38,058 bases of DNA from an uncultured Eisenbergiella sp. (lineage in GTDB: Bacteria; Bacillota; Clostridia; Lachnospirales; Lachnospiraceae): the NCBI GenBank assembly GCA_947630215.1, contig CANRGX010000021.1:1-38058 (forward strand). Reading direction: 5' to 3'. Numbering within the stretch: the first letter of the stretch is position 1; every line of letters starts with the position of its first letter. The notes under the pieces were generated by a model. It had not been told where the DNA came from. It did no database searches and was given only the letters and a program-made list of their open reading frames with translations. Shown here in pieces: positions 7,584-15,538 of this stretch. A program made the translations under genes and the position numbers.

Positions 7584-8284
7584 TCGGTGACATTCATAAC
7601 GATGCCGAAAGATTCAACCGGATGCTTGACCGTATCGGTTTTAAAAAAAGCGGCGCGGACGCGGATCATCTGTATCTGCTGGGAGATCTGTTTGACCGGG
7701 GCGGCGCGGCGGCCGACCCGGTAGGCGTCTATTTTACGGTACTGGGGCTGGGAGATTCCTGTACCGTGGTGGAGGGCAATCATGAGCGCTGGCTGGCCGC
7801 CTATATTCGTGCATACGGTTTGCTGCCGGCGCGGGCCAAAAAGCGTCATCCGCCCTATCCCTATGAGTCTTATGCACTGCTGCGGGAGAGATTGACAGAT
7901 GTGGATCTGCTGGAACTGGCAGAGTGGATTCTTCGGAGTATGCCGCTGCAGGCACAGCTTACGCTGGGCGGGCAGCGGTATCTTTTCGCGCACGCCATGA
8001 CGTCACCGCCGACAACAGAGGAAACGGATACGTATTATCTGATGGGCAGGGAAGACAACTATGACAGTTTTCTTTTGAAGGGAACCGCAGGATTTCTTTC
8101 CTTCTGCGGCCATCAGCACACGGGCGGCTTTGCGTCTTATCCGGGCGCATATTGTGACGCGGAGCGCCCTTGCGTGTGGCGCAATGCCGCAGGGAATGTC
8201 TATATGATGGACTGCGGATGCGGTTTTGCGGACGGCAGGCTGGCGTGTTTCTGCCTGGAGACGGGAGAGCGGTTTTATGTATGA
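7571..8284 (+). CDS. Calcineurin-like metallophosphoesterase (PPP type)
   Basis: This second phosphoesterase of 237 residues has canonical motifs: GDIH (Asp7, His9), GDLFDRGG (Asp39 with the intact DRG), EGNHE (Asn70, His71), FAHA (near 140) and CGHQH (near 180). The start ATG at 7571 overlaps the upstream phosphoesterase by 13 bases. The pair probably arose by duplication and then diverged, because conservation between them is limited to the motifs. It is likely a cytoplasmic Ser/Thr phosphatase or nucleotide phosphatase; which one cannot be told. A weak hairpin with a T-run follows, so the phosphoesterase pair probably ends its transcription unit here. Confidence 0.87.
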   Translation: MHYVIGDIHNDAERFNRMLDRIGFKKSGADADHLYLLGDLFDRGGAAADPVGVYFTVLGLGDSCTVVEGNHERWLAAYIRAYGLLPARAKKRHPPYPYESYALLRERLTDVDLLELAEWILRSMPLQAQLTLGGQRYLFAHAMTSPPTTEETDTYYLMGREDNYDSFLLKGTAGFLSFCGHQHTGGFASYPGAYCDAERPCVWRNAAGNVYMMDCGCGFADGRLACFCLETGERFYV

Positions 8285-8292
8285 ATCTCTGT

Positions 8293-8311
8293 AAGGCCGT
8301 GCCTTCTTTTT
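8293..8311 (+). terminator. Weak rho-independent terminator
   Basis: AAGGC (8293-8297) pairs with GCCTT (8301-8305) around CGT and is followed by CTTTTT. The stem is only 5 bp, so it may be leaky. It lies 9 bases after the second phosphoesterase. Confidence 0.45.
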
Positions 8312-8334
8312 GCAGGAAAACGCCCCGTCGCTTT

Positions 8335-8353
8335 GGAAGGAAAAATTCCTTCC
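8335..8353. repeat. Perfect inverted repeat upstream of the 8420 lipoprotein
   Basis: GGAAGGAA (8335-8342) and TTCCTTCC (8346-8353) form a perfect 8-bp dyad around AAA, 20 bases upstream of a TATAAT box (8373-8378) and so over the probable -35 region. It could be an operator or part of the transcription stop of the upstream genes. Confidence 0.5.
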
Positions 8354-8419
8354 CTTCTTTCTGGGAATGAAGTATAATGAAACCACATGATTGGAAACGG
8401 GAAAGGAATAACGGTTGCG

Positions 8420-9094
8420 ATGAAAAAAATTTTGGCTTGGATTTTGCCCGTTTTGCTCTGCCTGGGCGGATGTGGCTTAGCGGGCGGCGCGTCGGAGAGG
8501 GAAAAGGAAATGACTTATGCAGAACTGGCGGAAATCTTTGAAAAATACGGGATATCGGGGACTACGCCGCAGATAATAGAGGAATTGGAACAGGCTGATC
8601 AGATACGGCCGCCGGAAATAGAACTGGACAAAGCCGCTCAGCTCTTAACGGTACTGGGCAGGGGAGACTATGATTATGAGGATATGACGTGGGCGCCTTA
8701 TGAAAACGGGGTGTACGCTTTCGATTTGGAAGTGTTTGATGTCGGTAAAATGTATACGGATTTTCTGAACGGCGTTTCGGCTCTGGATAGAGAAGAACTT
8801 GACTTTCAGGAAATACAGGAAGATACCAGTCAGGTGAACTGGGAAGAAGGGACAGGGAAACGGACGGTCACTTTTTTGTGGGAGAACGAGCCGTTTACGT
8901 TAGAGACGGAAGAGAACACCGACTGGTTTGACATGGATGTGGCATATCAGTTAAATCAGATCATCCGGGAACACGGAAAGGAGAAGCAGTTGTTTTTCGC
9001 CGGAGACGGATATCAGGAAATCTTTGTTTTTTACCGGGAAAAGGATTGGGCGGATGCGTTCTCGAAGGCAACCGGGTTGGAGCTTACAGAATAA
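8420..9094 (+). CDS. Putative lipoprotein of unknown function
   Basis: The ATG at 8420 is chosen because it gives a clean lipoprotein signal: MKK, a hydrophobic stretch, then the lipobox CLGGC with the lipidated Cys at 18. An in-frame ATG at 8387 would add a polar tail before the signal and has no RBS. The mature part (about 207 residues) is acidic, Trp- and Tyr-rich and has no recognised domain. It should sit on the outer face of the cytoplasmic membrane. A second lipoprotein gene with a glycosidase domain begins 78 bases downstream, so the two may be cotranscribed, but nothing links them functionally. Confidence 0.65.
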   Translation: MKKILAWILPVLLCLGGCGLAGGASEREKEMTYAELAEIFEKYGISGTTPQIIEELEQADQIRPPEIELDKAAQLLTVLGRGDYDYEDMTWAPYENGVYAFDLEVFDVGKMYTDFLNGVSALDREELDFQEIQEDTSQVNWEEGTGKRTVTFLWENEPFTLETEENTDWFDMDVAYQLNQIIREHGKEKQLFFAGDGYQEIFVFYREKDWADAFSKATGLELTE

Positions 9095-9172
9095 AAAGCG
9101 CCGGTTGATGGGCCGGTTTCCTGACGGGATACGGGAGCCGGGTAAGAGGACGCAGAAAGGAAGATTGGAAGA

Positions 9173-10828
9173 ATGAGAAACCAACGCGCCGCTACGGTAT
9201 TTGCGGGCATTTTGCTGGGCTCTGTCTGTCTTGGCGGGTGCGCCGGGCAGAAGGACGCCGGCCGGACAGAGCAGGAAACGAATTGGGAACAGGCAGAGGA
9301 AGGAGAAAGCAAAGTGCAGGAGGAAACGCAGTTGACAACGGAGGACGGTACGAATGACAGCGCAGATTATGACGCGCTGTTTGAGAAGATTACGCTGACG
9401 GAAAGCTACAAAGGGCTTGACGACACCAACCCTTTGATGACGCAGCGCTTCGGCGCGGATCCGTACGCCATGGTTTATGGGGACCGGGTGTATTTTTATA
9501 TGACTGCCGACGCGTTTGAATATGACGGGGCGGCTGGGAAACTCGGGGAGAATACATATAGCCGGATCCGCAGCATCAATGTGATTTCCACTTCGGATAT
9601 GATCAATTTTACGGATCACGGTTCTATCCGGGTGGCAGGGAAAGACGGCGCAGCGGTGTGGGCGAGAAATTCCTGGGCGCCCGCCGCAGCCTGGAAGGAA
9701 ATAGATGGGAAACCCCGCTTTTTCCTGTATTTTGCGGATGCCGGCGGCGGAATCGGCGTGCTGGTTTCGGACAGCCCCACCGGGCCCTTTACGGATCCGC
9801 TGGGCGAGGGACTGATCACCCGGCAGACGCCCAACTGTGCCGATGTGTTATGGCTGTTTGACCCCGCTGTGCTGGTGGACGACGACGGAAAGGCGTATCT
9901 GTATTTTGGCGGCGGCGTTCCGGAGGGCAGGGCGGCCGATCCGGGGACGGCCCGGGTCGTGCAGCTGGGGGACGATATGATCAGCCTTGCAGGCGATCCG
10001 GTGCGGATTGACGCCCCTTATGTGTTTGAGGATTCCGGGATTCACAAGGTCGGCGGGAAATATTATTATACCTATTGTTCCAACTGGCAGGTGGATCCGG
10101 AGGGAACCGCCCGTTACGGGTTCGTCAACGGGGAAATCGTCAGCATGGAGAGCGACAGTCCCATGGGGCCGTTTACATTAAAGGAGACGATTCTGGAAAA
10201 TCCGGGCCGCTATTTCGGCCTGTACGGAAATAATCATCACTGTGTCTTTTCCTTCCGGGATAACTGGTATATCACATACCATACCCGGGTGCTGGAACAG
10301 GCCATGGGAGTGGAGCTGGGCTACCGCTGTACCCATGTGGATGAATTTACCATGGGGGAGGACGGGACGATTGGGAAGATTCCCCAGACGCTGCAGGGCA
10401 GGCGGCAGTTGTCCTATGTGGATCCCTATACGCAAAACCGGGCGGCCAATTTTGCGGTCATGGGCGGCATTGCCTGTGTCGCTTCCGACGACGGGGCAAA
10501 ACAGTACGGTTCCGGGAATATGGCCCTGGGGGAAATTGACACGGGAGATTTTGTTGTCGTAAAGGGAGTGGATTTCGGAGAAGAAGCGCCGGTAAAATGG
10601 AGCGCGTCCGTGAGAAATCCCAAAGGAGAAGAAGGGGTGATCCGGATCTGCGCCGACGGGCCGGACGGTACGGTTCTGGGATATCTGCCCGTGGCGGATC
10701 CGGCAGAGGAGTTTACCGAATATACGGTTTCTCTGGATCGGGCCGTGACGGGGGTTCACGATCTGTGTCTGGTCTTTTCCGGCGAAGGCTATGAGCTGGA
10801 AAGCTGGCAGTTCCACAAAGAATCATAA
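9173..10828 (+). CDS. Lipoprotein glycoside hydrolase family 43 with C-terminal CBM6-like domain
   Basis: The 551-residue product starts with a lipoprotein signal (lipobox CLGGC, Cys23) and a low-complexity Glu/Gln/Thr linker to about residue 65. The five-bladed GH43 propeller follows: GADPYAMVYGDRVYFYMTAD near 96 carries the catalytic base Asp, FDPAVLVDDDG near 228 the modulator Asp, and VFEDSGIHKVGGKYYY near 284 the general acid Glu. From about 430 a beta-rich region ending ELESWQFHKES fits a CBM6-type carbohydrate-binding module. The arrangement resembles arabinoxylan arabinofuranohydrolases and beta-xylosidases. It probably trims hemicellulose side chains at the cell surface. It is followed 37 bases later by a GH5 gene, so sugar products may be processed further inside. 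Confidence 0.9.
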   Translation: MRNQRAATVFAGILLGSVCLGGCAGQKDAGRTEQETNWEQAEEGESKVQEETQLTTEDGTNDSADYDALFEKITLTESYKGLDDTNPLMTQRFGADPYAMVYGDRVYFYMTADAFEYDGAAGKLGENTYSRIRSINVISTSDMINFTDHGSIRVAGKDGAAVWARNSWAPAAAWKEIDGKPRFFLYFADAGGGIGVLVSDSPTGPFTDPLGEGLITRQTPNCADVLWLFDPAVLVDDDGKAYLYFGGGVPEGRAADPGTARVVQLGDDMISLAGDPVRIDAPYVFEDSGIHKVGGKYYYTYCSNWQVDPEGTARYGFVNGEIVSMESDSPMGPFTLKETILENPGRYFGLYGNNHHCVFSFRDNWYITYHTRVLEQAMGVELGYRCTHVDEFTMGEDGTIGKIPQTLQGRRQLSYVDPYTQNRAANFAVMGGIACVASDDGAKQYGSGNMALGEIDTGDFVVVKGVDFGEEAPVKWSASVRNPKGEEGVIRICADGPDGTVLGYLPVADPAEEFTEYTVSLDRAVTGVHDLCLVFSGEGYELESWQFHKES

Positions 10829-10865
10829 AGAATAAAAATGTCTCAGGGACAGAAGGAGGACAAAG

Positions 10866-11822
10866 ATGGGCAATATCATGCAGGAAAAGGGGTTTTACCG
10901 GGGCGTCAATCTGGGGGGATGGTTCTCCCAGTGCGATTATAGCCAGGATCGGCTGGATCATTTCATCACGGAAGCGGATTTTGAAAAGATCGCTTCCTGG
11001 GGGCTTGATCATGTGAGGATTCCGGTCGATTACAACATTTTGGAGAAAGAGGAGGGCGGATACGATAAGAGCGGATTTGACCGGATTGCCGCGGCCCTCG
11101 GACTGGCCAGGAAATACGGGCTCAACGCCATTCTCGATCTGCATAAGACGGCGGGCTTTTCCTTTGACGAAGGAGAGGAGGAAAGCGGTTTCTTTGACAG
11201 TGAAAAGTATCAGGAACGGTTCTGCGCCCTGTGGGAGGAGCTGGCGAAGCACTTCGGCGGGGATCCCGCCCATGTGGCGTTTGAACTTTTGAACGAGGTG
11301 ACGGAACAGCGGTTCTGTGAGACGTGGAACCGCATTTCCGGCAAGTGCATCGCCCGGATCCGTCAGTATGCGCCCGACACGCTGATCCTGCTGGGCAGTT
11401 ACTGGAATAACAGCGCGGAAGCGGTGAAGGATCTGGCCGCTCCGTTCGACGATAAGGTGATTTATAATTTCCATTGTTATGCGCCGCTGGAATTTACCCA
11501 TCAGGGCGCGTACTGGGTCAAGGAACTGACGGACAAGAGATTTTCCTTTGCGCAGATGGACATTACGCCCGCATATTTTGAAAAGCTCTTTGCAGAAGCC
11601 CTGCAGAAGGCCGCGGACAACGGCACTTGTCTCTACTGCGGCGAATACGGCGTGATCGATAAGGCATCGCCGGAGGATGCGCTGAAATGGTTTCAGGTGA
11701 TCCACAGCGTATTTGAAAAGTACGGTATTTCCAGAGCGGCCTGGAGCTATAAGGAAATGGATTTCGGCATTTCGGACAGCCGCATGGACGGCGTCAGGGA
11801 AGAATTGCTCCGCTATCTGTGA
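10866..11822 (+). CDS. Glycoside hydrolase family 5 (cellulase-type), cytoplasmic
   Basis: The 318-residue product shows GH5 landmarks: RGVNLGGWFSQ at 12-22, WGLDHVRIPVDY at 45-56, the acid/base Glu144 in LLNEV, and the nucleophile Glu260 in CGEYGV. HCY near 203 matches the conserved His-x-Tyr before the nucleophile strand. There is no signal peptide, so it should act in the cytoplasm on imported beta-linked oligosaccharides, not on polymer. GACAGAAGGAGGACAAAG gives a strong RBS. Its position 37 bases after the lipid-anchored GH43 suggests one transcription unit. Exact subfamily and specificity (glucan, mannan or other) cannot be assigned by eye. Confidence 0.9.
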   Translation: MGNIMQEKGFYRGVNLGGWFSQCDYSQDRLDHFITEADFEKIASWGLDHVRIPVDYNILEKEEGGYDKSGFDRIAAALGLARKYGLNAILDLHKTAGFSFDEGEEESGFFDSEKYQERFCALWEELAKHFGGDPAHVAFELLNEVTEQRFCETWNRISGKCIARIRQYAPDTLILLGSYWNNSAEAVKDLAAPFDDKVIYNFHCYAPLEFTHQGAYWVKELTDKRFSFAQMDITPAYFEKLFAEALQKAADNGTCLYCGEYGVIDKASPEDALKWFQVIHSVFEKYGISRAAWSYKEMDFGISDSRMDGVREELLRYL

Positions 11823-11849
11823 ACCGGATTTTTGCAAAAAAGGAGAAAA

Positions 11850-12572
11850 ATGGCGGAACCGTTGGGGACAATCGTATATGCGGCCAACGTGGATGCGCTG
11901 GCGGACGAAAAGCTGTATGCGGCGGCGTTTCTGGCGGCTTCGGATCAGCGGCGGGAAAAAACGCTGCGGCTGCGCAGCGCGCGGGACAGGCGGCTGTCCT
12001 TGGGCGTGGAGCTGTTGCTGCGAAAGGGTCTGCTGGATCTGGGGCTGGATACAAAAAACATGACCTACGGCCTGGGAGAAAACGGGAAGCCGTTTCTGCG
12101 CAGGCCGGAGGGCGTATGCTTTAACCTGTCCCATTCCGGAAGCTGTGTCCTTTGCGCCATATCGCCCTGGGAGGTGGGCTGTGACATTCAGAGGATCACA
12201 GCGATTCGGCCGGGGATAGCCGAACGGTTTTTCGCGCCCCGTGAGCGGGAACTGCTTATGGCCTGCGGGGATAGGCAGGAGCAGCGGGAGCTGTTTTTCC
12301 GGATCTGGGCGCTGAAGGAAAGCTATATGAAGCTGACGGGACTGGGCATGCGCCTGGGGCTTTCCGAGTTTACCGTGGATCCGAAGGAGAACTGCGTCGT
12401 AACGACCCGGGATGGGATCCGCCAGCCCGTGTTTTTCCGGGAGTATGAGATAGACGGAAACTACCGGTGCGCGGTCTGCTGCCGGCAGTCAGAACCGGAG
12501 GGCGCGCTGCATAAGGAGGATCTGGCGCGGGTGCTGGCCATGCTGCCTGGATCCGGTGACGGCGGTTTTTAG
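11850..12572 (+). CDS. 4'-phosphopantetheinyl transferase (Sfp type)
   Basis: The 240-residue product has the Sfp-type signature: FNLSHSG (His95), VGCDIQRI (Asp112) and FRIWALKESYMKLTG with the Lys156-Glu157 pair. These bind Mg and CoA and transfer the phosphopantetheine arm to carrier-protein serines. The ATG at 11850 with AAAGGAGAAAA upstream is preferred to an earlier in-frame TTG. Sfp-type enzymes often serve polyketide or peptide synthetases, but none is visible here; it could instead serve the fatty-acid carrier protein. It lies 27 bases after the GH5 gene and probably shares its mRNA, an association with no obvious functional link. Confidence 0.88.
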   Translation: MAEPLGTIVYAANVDALADEKLYAAAFLAASDQRREKTLRLRSARDRRLSLGVELLLRKGLLDLGLDTKNMTYGLGENGKPFLRRPEGVCFNLSHSGSCVLCAISPWEVGCDIQRITAIRPGIAERFFAPRERELLMACGDRQEQRELFFRIWALKESYMKLTGLGMRLGLSEFTVDPKENCVVTTRDGIRQPVFFREYEIDGNYRCAVCCRQSEPEGALHKEDLARVLAMLPGSGDGGF

Positions 12573-12638
12573 AAAGCGGTTTTATTTGGGCGGGCTTTGC
12601 CATATCTTTTACAGAAGAAGGCAAAAGCGGGCCGGAAT

Positions 12639-14030
12639 ATGGCGCTTGTCAATGAACTTGTAAAAACGCTCTGCGGTTTTCTGTGGAATTTTCCCATGCT
12701 GGTGCTGCTTTTAGGGACGCACCTTTATTTTACCTGTAAGCTCGGTCTGATCCAGAAAAAGGTGCCGGCCGGGATCCGGATGAGTTTTTCTAAAAAGAAC
12801 AGGGGCGGCAGCAGTGTTTCCGCCTATGAGGCGCTTTCTACCGCGCTGGCGGCCACCATCGGGACGGGGAATATCATCGGCATTTCCACCGCCATTGCGC
12901 TGGGCGGGCCGGGCGCGCTGTTCTGGTGCCTGGCCAGCGGGTTTCTGGGGATGGCCACCTGTTATGCGGAATGCTTCCTGTCCGCCAAATACCGGATGCG
13001 CGCCGCAGACGGAAGCTGCCACGGCGGCCCCATGTATGTGATGGAACGGGTGCTGCATAAGAAGGCGCTGGCCGTGATCTTTTCCTTTTTTGCCGTACTG
13101 GCGGCCCTCTGTGTGGGCAGCGGCGTGCAGGCCCATTCCCTGACGGCGGCCCTGACCGGGCAGATCCCCGTTTCCCCTCATCTGGTGGGGATGGCGGCGG
13201 CGCTGCTGGCGGGCAGTGTGCTGGTGGGCGGCGCCAAAAAGACCGCCCGGGTCTGTACCTGTCTGGTGCCGGTCATGAGCCTTATTTATCTGTCCGGCTG
13301 TCTGTATGTGCTTTGTCAGAACGCGGCCTGGCTGCCGCAGGCCATATCCGCTGTGGTGCGGGCCGCATTTTCTTCCCGGGCCGTTATCGGCGGCTTTGCG
13401 GGAACCGCCGTGATGACCGGCCTGCGGGTGGGGACGGCAAAAGGGCTGTTTACCAATGAAGCCGGAATGGGTTCCATGCCGATGACCGCCGCTGCGGTGG
13501 AGGGCACTTCGCCCCACGATCAGGGATTGATTTCCATGACCGGGATCTTTTGGGATACGCTGGTCATGTGTGCGATCACGGGACTGACAATTCTGAGCGG
13601 GATGGTGAGAAATCCCGATCTTTACCGGGGCGCTGCAGAGGATCGGCTCTGCTTTGTCGCCTTTGGCGGGCTTCCCTTTGCGGGGGAGCAGCTTTTGTCC
13701 GCCTGTCTGGTGTTGTTTTCCTTCGCTACTATCATCGGATGGAGCTTTTACGGGGAGTGCGCGGCCCGCTACCTGTGGGGAGAAAAGGGCGCGAAACGAT
13801 TTGAAATCGCCTATATCGTTTTCGTTTACCTGGGCTCCGTACTGTCCTTGGAACTGGTCTGGAATCTTTCGGATCTGGCAAACGCCTGCATGGCGCTGCC
13901 GAATCTGCTCTGTCTGTGGCTGCTGCGCAGGCAGATTGGGACGCCGCGAAAAAAGAGGACGGGAAAAAAGAAGAAAATATCATTTTTCCATAGATTTCAG
14001 AAGAAAAAACGGATATACTTATCTTTATGA
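12639..14030 (+). CDS. AGCS-family alanine/glycine:cation symporter
   Basis: The 463-residue membrane protein carries the AGCS signature near the N-terminal side: TALAATIGTGNIIGISTAIA (about 69-88) then GGPGALFW and, later, GGPMYVME. The central part has NEAGMGSMP, typical of this family's sodium-coupled amino-acid transporters. About 9-10 hydrophobic segments are visible, and the protein ends in a Lys/Arg-rich tail. It should import alanine or glycine with Na+ or H+. The ATG at 12639 is chosen because it starts directly before the first membrane segment; the RBS is weak, and a TTG at 12597 is an alternative. It lies 66 bases after the transferase gene. Confidence 0.88.
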   Translation: MALVNELVKTLCGFLWNFPMLVLLLGTHLYFTCKLGLIQKKVPAGIRMSFSKKNRGGSSVSAYEALSTALAATIGTGNIIGISTAIALGGPGALFWCLASGFLGMATCYAECFLSAKYRMRAADGSCHGGPMYVMERVLHKKALAVIFSFFAVLAALCVGSGVQAHSLTAALTGQIPVSPHLVGMAAALLAGSVLVGGAKKTARVCTCLVPVMSLIYLSGCLYVLCQNAAWLPQAISAVVRAAFSSRAVIGGFAGTAVMTGLRVGTAKGLFTNEAGMGSMPMTAAAVEGTSPHDQGLISMTGIFWDTLVMCAITGLTILSGMVRNPDLYRGAAEDRLCFVAFGGLPFAGEQLLSACLVLFSFATIIGWSFYGECAARYLWGEKGAKRFEIAYIVFVYLGSVLSLELVWNLSDLANACMALPNLLCLWLLRRQIGTPRKKRTGKKKKISFFHRFQKKKRIYLSL

Positions 14031-14081
14031 AGGACGCGTAAAAGAAGCCGTCTTTCTTTAGAAAACGGAAGGAGAACCGCT

Positions 14082-14390
14082 ATGGCAAAAGAGTTTACGA
14101 GCGAGAATTTTGAAACGCAGGTGCTGGAGGCAAAAGGGCCCGTTCTGGTGGATTTCTGGGCGTCCTGGTGTATGCCCTGCCGGATGCAGGCGCCCGCGGT
14201 GGATCAGCTGGCGGATGAAGGATATCAGGTAGGCAAGGTGGATGTGGATGCGCAGTCGTCTCTGGCGGCCCGGTATCAGGTAATGAATATTCCCACCCTC
14301 ATTGTCTTTAAGGACGGACAGGAGGCAAAGCGTCTGGTAGGCGTACAGAGCAAAGAGGAGCTTATTGCGGCGCTGGACAGCTGTCAGTAA
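14082..14390 (+). CDS. trxA: Thioredoxin (CMPC active site)
   Basis: The 102-residue product is the standard thioredoxin length and fold: FWASWCMPCRMQAP places the redox cysteines at 30 and 33, the cis-proline is in NIPT (Pro71), and KVDVDAQ and LVGVQSKEEL match the family. The usual WCGPC is replaced by WCMPC, which should change redox potential or partner choice compared with housekeeping thioredoxin. CGGAAGGAGAACCGCT gives a strong RBS. The gene is followed by an orphan CbiG-like gene 26 bases later, so the two are probably cotranscribed. It reduces disulfides in cytoplasmic proteins, with thioredoxin reductase encoded elsewhere. Confidence 0.93.
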   Translation: MAKEFTSENFETQVLEAKGPVLVDFWASWCMPCRMQAPAVDQLADEGYQVGKVDVDAQSSLAARYQVMNIPTLIVFKDGQEAKRLVGVQSKEELIAALDSCQ

Positions 14391-14416
14391 CGGCAGACAG
14401 GAAGGACAGGCTTGGC

Positions 14417-15487
14417 ATGAAGATCGGCGTGATTTCTTTTACGAGAGCCGGCGCGGAGAAAAATCTGGAGCTGACCGCCCTTTTGCAGGAAAAGAATCAT
14501 CAGGCGGCCAGCTTCAGCTGGCATAAATTCACCGGGCGCAGGCTGATTCCCTTTCAGTCGCTGCGGCTTTTGTTTCAGGATCTCTGGGACAGTCAGGACG
14601 TGCTTTTGTTTCTGGGGGAAATGGACAAGGCGGCGGGCGCTTTTATCCCGTTTGGAAAAGAAAAGGGAGAGGGGCCGGCGGCTGTGCTGGTAGACGAGGA
14701 AGGGCGTTTTGTCATTCCCTTTGCGAAGGGCCGGATGGCAGGGCTGAACGGGTGGTGCGCCCAGTTTGCGCAGGCCATCGGCGCGACGGCGGTGCTCACG
14801 GGCCGGACGGAGGCTTCCCGGCGGTTCGCGGTGGATGCCTTTGCCAGGAAAAACAACCTGCATATTCAGGATATGTTCCGGATCCAGACGCTGGCGCAGG
14901 CGCTTTCGGAAGGGGAGCCGGTGGGAGTCTACAGCGATTATCCCATAGAAGGCGTGCTGCCCGAGGGAATGGTCGGCGTGGGTACGATCATGGGCGGGCA
15001 GGACAGGCCGTTTTTCCAGGACGTCCCGGACGACGCTGTGCCAAAGGAACCGGCGCAAAAGCCGGCCTGCGGCATCTCCGTCACGGACGACTGGGAAGCG
15101 CCGCACTTTGAGCGGGAATGCCGGATGTTTCCCCGGAATCTGGCGATTGGCGTGGTCTGCCGGGCAGGAAAGCCCCGGGCGGATCTGGAGCGGTTTGTGT
15201 TCGGTACGCTGGCGCTGCACCATCTTTCCCGGGAACGGATCGGCGCCATCTATTCCACCTCCAACTACGCCGGGGAGGAGGGCATCGTGGAGATGGCCGA
15301 CGGACTGAGCGTCCCTTACTATACATACAGCCATCCGCAGCTTCTTGGCGGGAACGCGGAGGGAAGGGAACTGAGTGAAAGCTGCGCCCTGCTGGGGAGC
15401 GGACATGGGAAGTGCCTTGTCCCCTGCAGAAAAGAGGGCGGCATGGAGGTTTCCGTCTACGAGCGGGCGATCCATCTGCATTTTTAA
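14417..15487 (+). CDS. cbiG: CbiG-like protein (cobalt-precorrin-5A hydrolase family), orphan
   Basis: The 356-residue product matches the CbiG layout: an N-terminal part with a short Lys/Arg-rich region, a central VLVDEEGRFVIPF and IGATAVLTGRTEASRRFAVDAFARKNNL, and a C-terminal domain with PRNLAIGVVCRAGKP and TSNYAGEEGIVEMADGLSVPYYTY. CbiG opens the lactone ring of cobalt-precorrin-5A in anaerobic cobalamin synthesis. No other cobalamin gene lies in the window, so this copy is either separated from the main operon or has another role. The N-terminal half (residues 1-110) looks diverged. It is flanked by thioredoxin and uridine phosphorylase, not by corrin genes. Confidence 0.75.
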   Translation: MKIGVISFTRAGAEKNLELTALLQEKNHQAASFSWHKFTGRRLIPFQSLRLLFQDLWDSQDVLLFLGEMDKAAGAFIPFGKEKGEGPAAVLVDEEGRFVIPFAKGRMAGLNGWCAQFAQAIGATAVLTGRTEASRRFAVDAFARKNNLHIQDMFRIQTLAQALSEGEPVGVYSDYPIEGVLPEGMVGVGTIMGGQDRPFFQDVPDDAVPKEPAQKPACGISVTDDWEAPHFERECRMFPRNLAIGVVCRAGKPRADLERFVFGTLALHHLSRERIGAIYSTSNYAGEEGIVEMADGLSVPYYTYSHPQLLGGNAEGRELSESCALLGSGHGKCLVPCRKEGGMEVSVYERAIHLHF

Positions 15488-15538
15488 GGGAGAACTCCGA
15501 CAGCTTTTTGGTCCGCGTTTTGCGGCAGGGAGGGAAAC

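Noticed and set aside
10713-12134. 473-codon reverse-strand open frame
   Set aside because: It is the shadow of GH43, GH5 and the phosphopantetheinyl transferase, all well supported; its composition is Arg/Pro/Gln-rich without motifs.
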